Program-made: the position numbers and the translations under genes
Notes under the pieces: generated by a model
What the model saw: the letters and a program-made list of their open reading frames with translations, nothing else
Database searches by the model: none
What the model was told of the DNA's origin: nothing
Shown: piece by piece, positions 19,543 through 31,500 of the stretch
How the letters are laid out: every line of letters begins with the position of its first letter
Position numbering within the stretch: the stretch's first letter is position 1
Assembly: GCA_964534705.1 (NCBI GenBank)
Contig: CAZHPY010000002.1
Coordinates: forward strand, 1 to 51,659
Origin: CAZHPY01 sp964534705
GTDB lineage: Bacteria > Omnitrophota > Gorgyraeia > 2-01-FULL-45-10
Length of the DNA: 51,659 nucleotides
Direction: 5' to 3'

Positions 19543-22500
19543 GCCTTATGCCGTTGACAGCCTGCCTTGCATCTGCCATATCGATGGCGCCTTCAAGGAT
19601 CAAGCTGGGTGTTATACCCATCTTGGTCTGGATAGCTGCAACAGCCGCTTCTAAGTTACCAACGGATTCTATGGCTTTCTTATGATCTGCGATTTGCATG
19701 CCTTTTGCTGCCATACTACGAAGTTCTTTGATCGAATCTTCTATTAATGTACTGTATTGAGCTGCTGCAGGATTGTTATAAACAGCTTCCCTGTATGCTC
19801 TCTCAACATTATCGATTGTCTCGTTAAAATCGGCCTGAGCTTCTGGTTGAACCTCTGCGCCGGCAGACATTATCTGAGTTAAAGCATCGCTTAATGTATT
19901 AGTATTGATAGCCAGGCTCTGGGTAGCCTCTGCCTTTGCTTGAGCCCGTGCCTGAGACTCTACTCTGGTCAGAGATTCCCTGGCAGCGAGATGCTCTACC
20001 ATATTNNNNNNNNNNNNNNNNNNNNNNNNNNNNNNNNNNNNNNNNNNNNNNNNNNNNNNNNNNNNNNNNNNNNNNNNNNNNNNNNNNNNNNNNNNNNNNN
20101 NNNNNGTCTCTGCGACTCTTACTGTTTCTATAGAGGTGCGTACCTGAGACTCTACTCTGGTCAGAGATTCCCTGGCAGCGAGATGCTCTACCATATTCCT
20201 TAATCCTGTCACTGCCTCTCTGGCAGCTTCCTGCGCTTGAGGAGTAGCTAATCTGGCTATTGAAGCCTCGACTTCAGCTACTCTAGGAGCAGCATTAACT
20301 GGTGCAATTGTGCCTGCCATTAATTGATCGGCAAGCGTATTTGCCTGATCGACGAATGACTGCGCGGCAGGAGCAGTCTCTGCGACTCTTACTGTTTCTA
20401 TAGAGGTGCGTACCTGAGACTCTACTCTGGCCAGCTCCGCCTGTCTAGGGGCCTGTAATCCGGTCGCGCCGGTAGTAATCCTATTTGCCTCAGCCAATAC
20501 CAGATTCATCACGGTTTTGCCATCGATACCGAACATGGCAACTGCAGTAATGAGGGTTGCGAGCTTAGGCATTGTTATCGGGTTGATCTCGCCTGTAGCC
20601 ATGAAGGAATTCATATTTCTGATAACATTTATTATTCCTGCGCCAGCAACCTCAGCAGCCACAGAGCGTATGTTCCCTATATCCCTGGCACCTACTAACC
20701 CAAGTACATTATTCATATATTGGCTATTTGCGCGTTCATTGACCGGAGCATTTTTAAACGCTTCCCAACTCTTTGCCGCTTTGCCAGCCAATTCCGCGAC
20801 TTCCGGTATAGATGTATTATTGCTTATGAAAGATAGAATTGCGGAAGAACCAGCAGCCATGCTCTGTGTTATCTCAGCTATAGAAGCTGTATTAGAAGGT
20901 CCTAAAAGATTATATATTGCGGCCAGAGCCTTGAATTGCGCAATATTGGCAGACCCGCTGAACGCCATCAATACCCCTACCTGCAGATTTGCGCTGAGAC
21001 CACTGATCTTATTATTAATTGCTGTGACACGCTGCCCGGTTGGCATGGTGGCCCACCCGCTTATGGAAGTAACTCCACTTACAACTCTCGCTACGCCAGC
21101 GCTTAATCCTTCGAGCCTGGGCGCTATGATCTTAATGTCTTTCATGGCTTCTATTTGTCGTGACGTCATCATAGGCGCCTGGCCTGTGCTACCAGCCGTG
21201 CTCCACCTTACCACAGCAGCCGCTACTATGGTTATTGCCTTGGCTATATCTTTACTGTTCAATGCCTGATACAGATCATTCCTTTCCTGCGTTGTAAGAC
21301 GAGTCATCAAACCGCTGACATTAGCTAATAAATCGATATTTTCTCTTATTCTTCCTGCCGATGCTTCCTGACTAACGTATGCAACCATACCTCTTAACGT
21401 ATCTATGGCTGTCTGGACCATCGGCCTGTTCTGCTCNNNNNNNNNNNNNNNNNNNNNNNNNNNNNNNNNNNNNNNNNNNNNNNNNNNNNNNNNNNNNNNN
21501 NNNNNNNNNNNNNNNNNNNNNNNNNNNNNNNNNNNNACATTAGTAGTAATAGTGGTAACGGCGCTTGTTATGGCCGGTGCCTGTGTCCTGGCCGCTACGG
21601 ACTCAACCATACCTCTTAACGTATCTATGGCTGTCTGGACCATCGGCCTGTTCTGCTCTGCTACTGTGGCTATATTGTTCTGGGCATCGACAAGTTCCTG
21701 CGTCGCATTAGCTATCTGGATCTGCGTTGGAACGATTCCTGTCGTCAAGGCCTGGACTAGTGAGGTTGTGGCTGTCATAGGCGTGGATACATTAGTAGTA
21801 ATAGTGGTAACGGCGCTTGTTATGGCCGGTGCCTGTGTCCTGGTACTGCCTTTAATCATATTAGCCACTACATAAGTCAAGCCGGCGGAAACTCCTAACC
21901 CCCATATAACCGCCGGTATCACGGTACTTATTGCTGCAACCGGCGCACAGCCAAGGAGGAACGGCAAAGTTGCTAACATGATCGTCAGAAGTGTCACCCT
22001 GGTCAGAGGAGACATTGCCGGTGTCTTCGCTTCTATGCCAGGGGCAACGGCTTTTGCCGCTTCACTGATCACAAAATTCAATGCTGTCCTTGCGCTAATA
22101 CCGAAGATGGAAGCAATGTTAATAAAGGCTGCCAATCTTGGTGTCATTGTTGAATCCACCTTGCCCGTAGTTATGTAAGAAGCTATATTTTGAGTAAGCA
22201 TTGTCCCGCTGGGACCGGCAACTTCAGTAACTACAGATGCAATATCGCTTCCGATATTCATGGCTCCGATCAACTGAGCCATGTTCTTAATATATGAACT
22301 GTTTACCTTTTCTGCGGGCGAGACAGCGCTAAATGCTCTCAGGTCGACTGCTAGTTTTAGCATCAAAGCCTTAACTTCCGGTATAGAGGTATTATTAGCT
22401 ATGAACGATATAACTGCCTGCGGTCCGGAAGCCATGAGCTGCCTTATTGTGTATATGGAAGTTGTATTAAGTGCGGCTGAACCTTGCCCTAAGCTACTGT

Positions 22501-25500
22501 AAATACCTGCTTCGGCTTTAAATGCGGCGAGCGAGATAGAGCTATTAAAGGTGCTAAGATACTGGATCTGAGCAGAAGTGCTCATGCTGTTCATATAGTT
22601 TAAGGCTTGGACCATCTGCATGCCGATCGATCCGACCGAGAGTATTCCAGGCATACCTGTAGTGAAGCTATAATCAGAACCATATCTTGCGCCGACTTCT
22701 CGCACTTCTGCAGACTGACGTAGATCAATACTGCTGTTCCATCCCTTCATGGCTCCTGTAATGATTGCTTGTCCAAGATTAGTGGCCTGCTGAAGTTCAA
22801 TTTGTGTAGCGCCCCTGTTTATCATCTGCGCCTCGCCGCGGCTGCCTGCAAGGGCGAAAGCAGCTCCTTCGCGTATTGAACCATCTGGATTTGTCATCGC
22901 AGTCACGATAGAGTGCAGGCCTTCCGCACCGACATTGAGTTTATTAACATTGAAGAAGAGCATGGTTTCGCCTGGCACCCTGTTATATCCCTGGACAAAA
23001 TCCATTACCCCTTTATTCCATTGCATAGACATTATGTCGTTCCTGCTGCCAAATTGCGCCGCCTGGGAACTCGTCATTTCGCAGGAGGCCATCGTATTGA
23101 CACGCTCAACTCCCTCTACGCCTTTAACTGTTTGATGCAGCGCGGTAAGAACTTCTCCCACTCTCTCTACGGTCCCGGTCGCCCTATCAGTCCCTGCAAA
23201 GTTGGATCCGGTTGTAAGTTCGGCTACGATTATAATTGAACTTGTAAGCTGGGCCCTGCCTTCTGGACTTGCGCCTAACTCCTTGATCTTTGCTACCATT
23301 TCTTCGACAGTCCTGGCTGTTATTACATTCAAATCTCTTGCCTCGGCTAATCTCACAGCCTCAGCGATATTACCCTGCTCTCCAACCATCCACACATTCA
23401 TTGTGTTCATGACTTCCATTGTTCCTCTTACCCATATTGCTGCTTTATCAGCGGCGCCTGCCATTTTCCCGGCATCGGTAGTATAGGCGCGGCCTTCCCC
23501 TACGGCTCTTACATCCGTGGTTCCAAAGTTAAGAACTGTTACGCCGAGCTTGGCCATAGTAGCTCCTACGCCTTCTATAGTACCTCCATACATCGTTGTT
23601 ATATTCTTTACCCCGGATTCTGCAAATGCATTATGCGCATTTATGAAAGCCATCGTTTCGATAAGACTTACGCTCTTGCCATTTGCTGCAGTATCGTATG
23701 CCTTGTACATGGTCTCAGGCGATACATTGAATTTTCCCCCTTCCGGTGCAGCTTCCAGTGTAGCGCGGATCATTACAGCGAGCGAAGCTTGCGGATTGCT
23801 AAGTTTAGTGGTTGCCTGCTCGCCAAATTCTAAGCTGTTTAATCCGTATCCGGTAACAGTATTGGTCCTGACGCCATCCGCGTCTAACTTAAACTGCAAT
23901 TGCAGGCCGCCTGAACCTCCAAAAGGTCTTATAAGTACATCAAGTGCATCATAAGCATAGCCGCGTAACCCTCCCATGGCCCTATCAGCGGTTCCTTCAG
24001 GGCCGCCTACGGTCTTTACTAACGCTGCATTGGCGGGATTATTTACAATGTTGGCGATCACACCCTCTAACCAGGTTTTGCCCGCGTCAGTAAGTATTAT
24101 CCTGCCATCAATAGAGTCAAATCGCCCGCCGACAACAAAAGCGCCATCCACACCATTGGTCTCGCCCTTATATGCCTCCATCATTACCTTGCTAAGTTGA
24201 GTGTATAGATCAACCATGGCAGTAAAGGACTCTTTGGTTGATTTCGACAAGTCTTGCCAGTTATGCTTCTCCATACCTATGGTAAGGCGAGGCACCTGCA
24301 AGCACGATTCGCCTTCATCTATAGCAAGACGGGTAATTCCTTTAAGTAGGCCGGGGTTCTGTATCATTATTGTGTTAAGCGTCGTAACGTCCATGATAAA
24401 AATACCATTCTTTGGCCCTGACGCCATCTCGTCCGGACTTGTGACCCTGCGGACATAGTCTACGCCTTTTCCCGTACCATAAACACCATCAAAGAACTCT
24501 ATCAATGCCTTCAGGTCATTGTCTGTAAATAATTTGCCGGCATTGTCCCTGGTATTGACAAGTTGTATCATCCTTTCGTTATCAACGGCCCCTCTTCCTC
24601 CCTGTTCAAACGCGAACATAAGAATACCAAGCGTACCTGCCGTGGTAGATAAAGTTTTTCCTTCACCGCATTGAACGGCAATGAAAAGCCCCTGAAGATA
24701 TGGGCTTTGACTGCCACTTCTTTGCATTACACCATTTAGTATATCAGCAAATGCAGCTCCAGCCTGGACGTCATTTCCTACCTTGCCGTCCGCTCTAAGG
24801 GCCCTGATAGTTAAATCAAGTACCCTGCCGACATCTTCATTGCCTGCCCTGATCGTAGCTATCTCTCTCTCGACAGAAGCTATTTGAGGTTCGTTCCCGG
24901 ATTCAAAAGCTTTCTGCATCCTGGTCACGATATCCATCGCTTGCCTTATATTTGCTCCTTCGGGGTCTGACTTGATCTGTATATTTCTAAAGTTAGCTTC
25001 CAGGTCTCCACCGTTCCTGGCAGTTTCGATCCTGGCATTCTCCAGGCACATCACGTTCAATCTTGCAAAAGCGCCCTGGCCGTTAAAGATCTTGTCCAGG
25101 ATCTTATTCATAACTTTATCGCTAAATCCGGCTTGTTCCACACCCTGTCTTACTACTTCGGTTATCCTCGCATTCACAGCCTGCGCCAGCATAAATGGGC
25201 TCAGATTTTCGGGATTAGATACTCTGAGAGACTCTCCTTCTGCTTTGGCGGTATTAGCTATTTGGTTCACCTTTATCCAGGCTCCAATTTTTGCTGCGCC
25301 CATCTTTATTCCGGCCCACAAGCCTTGAATACTAATAAAATCGGGCTTGCCAAGTACAAATATAAATGGAAGGAGACCGATCTCAAGTTTGCTGAACCCT
25401 GTGGCGAATTTCTCTCGGCCAAGATTATCGGTAGCCGCATAATGCGACAATAGCCAGCTGCCGCCGCGAAGCATACCAACTAGCAATATGTTTTCCAGCA

Positions 25501-28500
25501 TGCCCATGCCAAAGACTGAATTTAGCCCGCCCAACACTCTGCCAAAGATCGTCGATGCTGCTTTTTCAGCAGCCAGCGGAGCAAATAAGGACAGTATCTG
25601 CTGCATATAAATACCTTCCTGTAAACCGTTCAGGAAGGCGTTGGCCAGATTATACATGCCCCTTGCCGAGAAGATAGAGTTCCCTTCCGCTGTGACAAGA
25701 CCGTGACGCATCACAATTCCTTCGGCAATATTGAATCCTACCATGACCACTCCCCACCTAACCGCGCCTAAGCCGATAACCCGTAATGTCCCTAAGAAAG
25801 GCGACTTGCTCATGATCTCCATCCTCGAAACGGCATTTGCCTTTGCATTAATAAGTTTGTTCCCGAACGCGGATGATCCAATAAACCGCGCGATCACTCC
25901 GTAAACAGCGCCACGGATGAATGCGGCCTTCATGTTATTCCACGTCATCGATTTGCCGTCAATGACAGAAGTCAAGGCATAGGCAAGAGAATAGCCTAAA
26001 CCGCCCACAATTGCCGCAGCTCCATATGACATCGTTGATATAGCAATAGTACGAGCTGCGCTTACCGATACGGCACTGGTTGCTGCTGAAGAGTCGATCT
26101 TTGCCGCAGCTTGTCCAAACCGGCCTCCGCCTATCCTGAAAAAGCCGATGATCGCGCCTAGGGTAAATCCGCTTATAAAGGATCCTAGAAGGCCGGACCA
26201 TGTAACACCGCTAAAGAGGGTCGATGCAAAGGATGAGAATGAGGCAAAAGAAACTTTACCTGACAACAGGTTGGATAAGGCGGTGCTTAATGCCGAACCA
26301 ACTACAAACGCTGTGCCGCCTACCAGCCCTCCCAGGCCTACCCTTGCCAAAGTCCCCATACCATTGAACCCGATCACAAGCTTTCCTATAAGGCTATCTG
26401 CGCCGAATCTTGACAGGCCCCCTAAAAGACCCGCCGTCAGGGATGATATTGCTGCGGACATTACTACATTCAGCGCTAAGTTTGCCCAATCAGAGGCTGA
26501 CATATTCTTAATAAAGGTTAGCGGAGCATTGCCATGCCTTATATCATCGATAGCTCCTTTGCCGAACCAGACGGTAAGCGATACAAGCGCTCCTACGAGA
26601 GCGGCTCCCAACGACACGTTGAGTCCGGGTACCCAGCAGAAAGCAACGGCCGCTACCGCAAGGATCCCTGTCGTAACAGCCTGGCCATGCACATCCCACC
26701 AGGTAAGCTTGCTGATCTTATTACCGTCCGCATCCAATTTCCCGTAATTATCCGGCTTAAACCACGTATCTAACTGCTCAAGTGATTTACCAAGAGCTTC
26801 TTTTAGAGCGCCGCTACTCATCACCGCCGATGTAAGTTCATCCGCCGTCATGTCGGCAATGCTTTTTCCATTGTACATAAGATTGAAAGCGCTGAGCAGT
26901 TCCGGATCACTGGCGGCCCTGTCGCCAAATCTCTCCTTGAAATCCTCGTATTTAACGGCCATTATCGCGGATGTGACGGCATTTTTCACGTCATCATTAT
27001 TTTTCATCTTCTCGGCCAGCTGTTTCTTGTCCATATCTGAGACATTAAGGCCTGTCAGCCTCATGATCTCGGCATCCGCTACGGCACGGCCGTCTAAATC
27101 CAGATAAGCCTGGGCAAGCTGCATTAACTGGGCGGTTATGATCCATTCCTTAACACTTTTCGCCAGATCAGGATTTTTCATAAAGACGCCTGCCAATTTC
27201 ATCGGATCCATCAAGTCGACTCCGTTGAACTTGGCGCCATTCTTGTTATTATTGGCCGCTCCCAAGATAATGGAGTTCATCTCCCCGCGGTCTTCCATTT
27301 GTAGATAAGCATCTGCAAGTGTGAGGCACTGCGCAAGATTAACATTATAAATTTCCGCCGCAAGCATAGGCATTCCCATCGTTGCGTTTGCTATGAGATT
27401 GCTCATGTTGTATTCCAGATCGTTGAACGCATTCGTGATCTTGCTGCTCAGGTCCGATATCCCGGAGAGGGTTCCTTCTAATTTACCCACTGCGGCTTCA
27501 TAGGCGTTTGCCAAGCCTCGCAGTTCCTCCCCATTTGCTATAAAAGATTTGGACAACTCTTTCACGAAATTTTCTCTCTCCTCTGGGTTCTTGTTTGAAA
27601 GGTTGTCCAGATCATCGAATGCCAGGGCAACGAGCTTCATGCGCACATCCACCGCCTCCATCAAGTCTGCCAGTGTTGCCTTTGCTTCTTTTATATCGCC
27701 AATAGCCTGCTCGACCATTTGCCTCATCTGCGGTATCATATCTCGTAATGCTGCCATATTCGCTTCCACAGCCGCCTGCTGTTCCGCCATCTGCGCCGCT
27801 GCATTTGCGGTTGAAGCATAGTCCCCCATCTGGCCCCCTAATTGACCCATTTGGCCTAACGTTCCTTCCAGGCCAGGGAAGGAGTTCAATGCCCCTTCCA
27901 GAGATGCGAGCATGCTTTCAAGTCCTGCTTGCATACCATCCCACATTGCATTGGCAAAACTCAAACTGAAGTTCATGCTGTTTATAGCTACCGACGCTTC
28001 TACAAGCGCTACTCCTAAGGCAAATGTGCCGGGAACGCCGAAGTCAGTCGCATGATACCAGCTTTCATCATATTTCTTTTTGTTTTCGTCTGACATGCTA
28101 CCATAAACGTCGTTGAAAGCCTTGCTCATAGCATCCGGGTCTTTGCCATAAACAGCGGCTTGTTGATTGACCGCGGCTTCGAAGGCAAACGCAAATGCAA
28201 TATCGTCCATCAGCTTTGTCTGGGCCTGTAAACGCCCCTCGACATCGCTCGCCATGTCACTAAGCTCTGCCGACATGGATGAAGTCGTCACTTCAGCGTT
28301 ATCAAGTACTTGCGAAGTAAACACATCTTTCAGGAACAGCTCGTCTTCTCCGGTTATTCCAGAATGCATGATCTTATCGGCGTTTGCTTCTGCTTCGGCC
28401 CATGCCTCGCCGGCCGCTTTCGAGCTGTTTTCAAGGTTCGCGCCGCCTAAGGCTCCGAAAAGTTCGATAAGGGAAGGTGTTGACAGTTTCTGACGCGATT

Positions 28501-31500
28501 GCTGGGTGAGATAACTAAGCGTTCCCATGTATGAATCCATAAGGGTCGTCAGGGCTGTTTTGCTGCCCGATTCTGGCGCTATTTTTTCTTCAGTACTTAC
28601 GTTAAACGCCTCGGATTCCCACTCGCTCAACCTTTGCTCTACATCCTCTTTTATAGTGTCTACATTTTCGTTAAATTTGTTAAGGGTATCTAATGCATCG
28701 GCGAGGAATTTATCGATCTGCTCATTTGTTCTTTGAACGCTTTCCGCATACTGCTTTTCCACTTCTCTCCTCTGTTCATTGATCTTGTCCAGCGATTCTT
28801 GCGTCTTGCGCTGCACTTCTGCTGCTGCTTCATTATAACGTTCCTGGGCTCTGGTCCTGGCGTAGCCCGTAGAAGAACCTGCGTCGACCATGCCGCCTAA
28901 AGAGGCGCTTAATTTCTTGTTCAGCTCGCCCATCTGAGCATCATGCGCGCGCATGACGTTCAACTCTGCCTTATCCAGCTTGTGCAGGGCCTCATCTCTG
29001 CTCTCTCTTAATTTTTGCAGGATTTTGGCGCGCATTGTTTCCAGTTCATCACATTTCTTGCTGTACCATTCCTGTTCCGCCTGTTTCTGCTGTGCGGCGC
29101 TATCATCTATCATCCCCCGAAGATCGCCGCTATAATAGGCCTGGATATAATCAAATTTATTTAAGTCCGCCGTCTTCAAGGCATCGGCTATCTCGCCGTC
29201 GCGGTCATATATCATCTGTGTAAATTGATCCGTTCCACCCGAAAGGCTATAGACAGATTTGGGTTTACTTGACCCGAATTTATATGGATCCCTTTCAAGC
29301 AAGTCGCTACTGGTGCCGGTAAAACCTTTTGTGAAATACGGGTCATAGTACTGTTGAGATGAGCCGCCCTTATATTCACCCACATATCCCTTAGCCACAT
29401 CGAGGGCCTGTTTCAAGAGTTCCGTGCGCCTTCCTTCCCCGCTAACCGTGCCGAGGTATTCATCCAAAGGCTCTATCATTGCTTGCTTCTCCGTACCGCC
29501 TTTTTCCACATCAGGCAGCTGCCCTATGAGTTCCTTGGCGGCGCGGACTTGGTTATCCGCTATTTCCCATACATTCTTCATCACTCCCCACGGCGTATTC
29601 CTCTCTTTTGTGCCTTTAAATATGCCGTCATAAGAATCTATTAATCCCAATTGTTCTGATCCGAGGTTTGCGATATCTCCGCCAAGGACGTTAGCCAAAC
29701 TATACAGGGCACCGCCCCCGAAACCGCGTTGAGAGAGATAGTCGCTCACAAGACCTTTGGCCTGTTCTGTCGGTTGTAACGCCCGCGCCCATCTGGAAGC
29801 ATCGGCATATAGAAGATCATCTATACCTGTGAGAGCTTGGGAGTAGGTACCGTCTTCACCCAGTCTCGCCCTGGCTTCGGTATTCCATTGACCATATCCT
29901 GCAGTTGTAGAAAGGGCATCGACACCTTTCAATATCGTTTCCTCTATTGCCTTCTCACCTTGTATTTTTTCTTTTGCTTCAGTTAAATACGTCTGCGCCT
30001 GATATATATAATAGGATATATCCTGTTCGGTAGAAGCTATGCTTGAACGCATATCCGCTTCCTGGGAAGCCGCCGATTTAAGTTGGCCGACAGCGTCGTC
30101 CACAATATCCTTATAATCGCTTGACATGTCATCTACAAGGTCACCGACATCGGGGATCTCGCCTATCGTGTCGAAGTATGACTCGAAAGCCTGGTCATCG
30201 CGTGTATATGTTGTCTCAACCCTATAGGCAGTAGAGTTCAAGAGGACTATGAGGAATACCATGAACAGCAGGAACATGCACATTCCTCCTATTAGAGGTG
30301 TCACCGATCCGACCACCAGGGCCGCCAGGAAGCCCGGGCTCAACAGCGCGCCGATTATTTCAGGGCCTAGAACGAACGGCCTGAATTTTACATGGGGAGT
30401 CGCTGTTCCAACGACAGCTTTATTAAGGCTTTGTCCTTCCTGGAAAGCGGCCTCTACGGCGCTCTTCAGATCGCTCTTTGTAGTGTCGATCTTATCCTTA
30501 AGGGATCCTATGCCGCTGTCAAGGCTGCCCTGCACTGAACCAATCGCGCTCTGGACAAAACCAACCATGGAGCTGGCCTCACTCGAAACGCTACTATATG
30601 AGTTCAATATATTTTGGATCGCGTCTTTTGCGTTTTGCAACGATTCCCTCGCGCTGACGATCTGCTCTGAATTACCGTCTAATTTGGCAATTGCATCATC
30701 GATCTTAGTTATGGAGTCTTGCAAACTATCTCTCGCGGATTGTATTGCATCATCCAGAGGGGCTGTAGTTATATTGCCTGCAACTTCGCTAAATGAGGTG
30801 TCAATTTTAGCCAGCGACGCATCAAGCCCTGCTGTGCTAATTTTTTCGATTGATTGGGCAAGCAGCTGGTCGGGGCTCCATGGTTTTGACCAATCAAGAA
30901 GACTGTCTCCCGTCCTCCTTGGTTCCTTGAAGGCTTTATAATCTACACCCACGGGTATTTCCGACCCTTTGAATGGTATTGGTTCGTTCACACCATAAGA
31001 TTTTCCATCTCCGTCTTTTGCTTCCGTTTCCCTGATAAAGTCTATATAACCTGCGGCGCTGTCGCCGAAACCGAAGCAAGGAGCCATTAATATTTCAAGG
31101 AACGTTATTGCCCTGGACTGGGTCTCATCGGCATTACTTCTCCATGCTTTATGGACCGGCGTGAATTGAGGATCATCCGGGAACCTGTTTGACATGGCTG
31201 TAAGCACATTATCAAGGTCCTGCCCCATGGAAGTCTCGAACAGGTCACGCGCTTCATCAGGAAGGGCCTTCCAGGCTTCTGCCATGTCGTCTACATAGCT
31301 TGAGACCATCGACTGAACGTCTTGCAAGAAACCATTTTCAGCGCCTGCTACGGCACTGATCGCGCTTTGTATTTGCTCGGCTAAAGTCGCGGAAATGTCA
31401 TTAGCGGCGCCCGTGCTGGTGAATATCTGGGATGCGCTCAGGAAATTCTTCATAAGTTCTATGCCCATATCATAAACTGACTCATCCTTCATTACGTTCA

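Larger units (their letters stand above)
20480..22590 (-). repeat. Duplicated helical module (I at 22045-22590, II at 20480-21010)
   Basis: Two copies of a helical module of about 180 aa share IANNTSIPEV / ISNNTSIPEV (about 22378-22412 and 20804-20840), SSYIKNMAQLIGAMNIGSDI / SQYMNNVLGLVGARDIGNI, ITTGKVDSTMTPRLAAFI / MATGEINPITMPKLATLI and FGISARTALNFVISEA / FGIDGKTVMNLVLAEA. Each is followed by a tandemly repeated helical segment of 84 or 90 residues. The module family is not recognised. Confidence 0.8.

Noticed and set aside
21930..21960. LLGC lipobox
   Set aside because: It is internal to a membrane helix thousands of residues from any N terminus, so it cannot be a lipoprotein signal.
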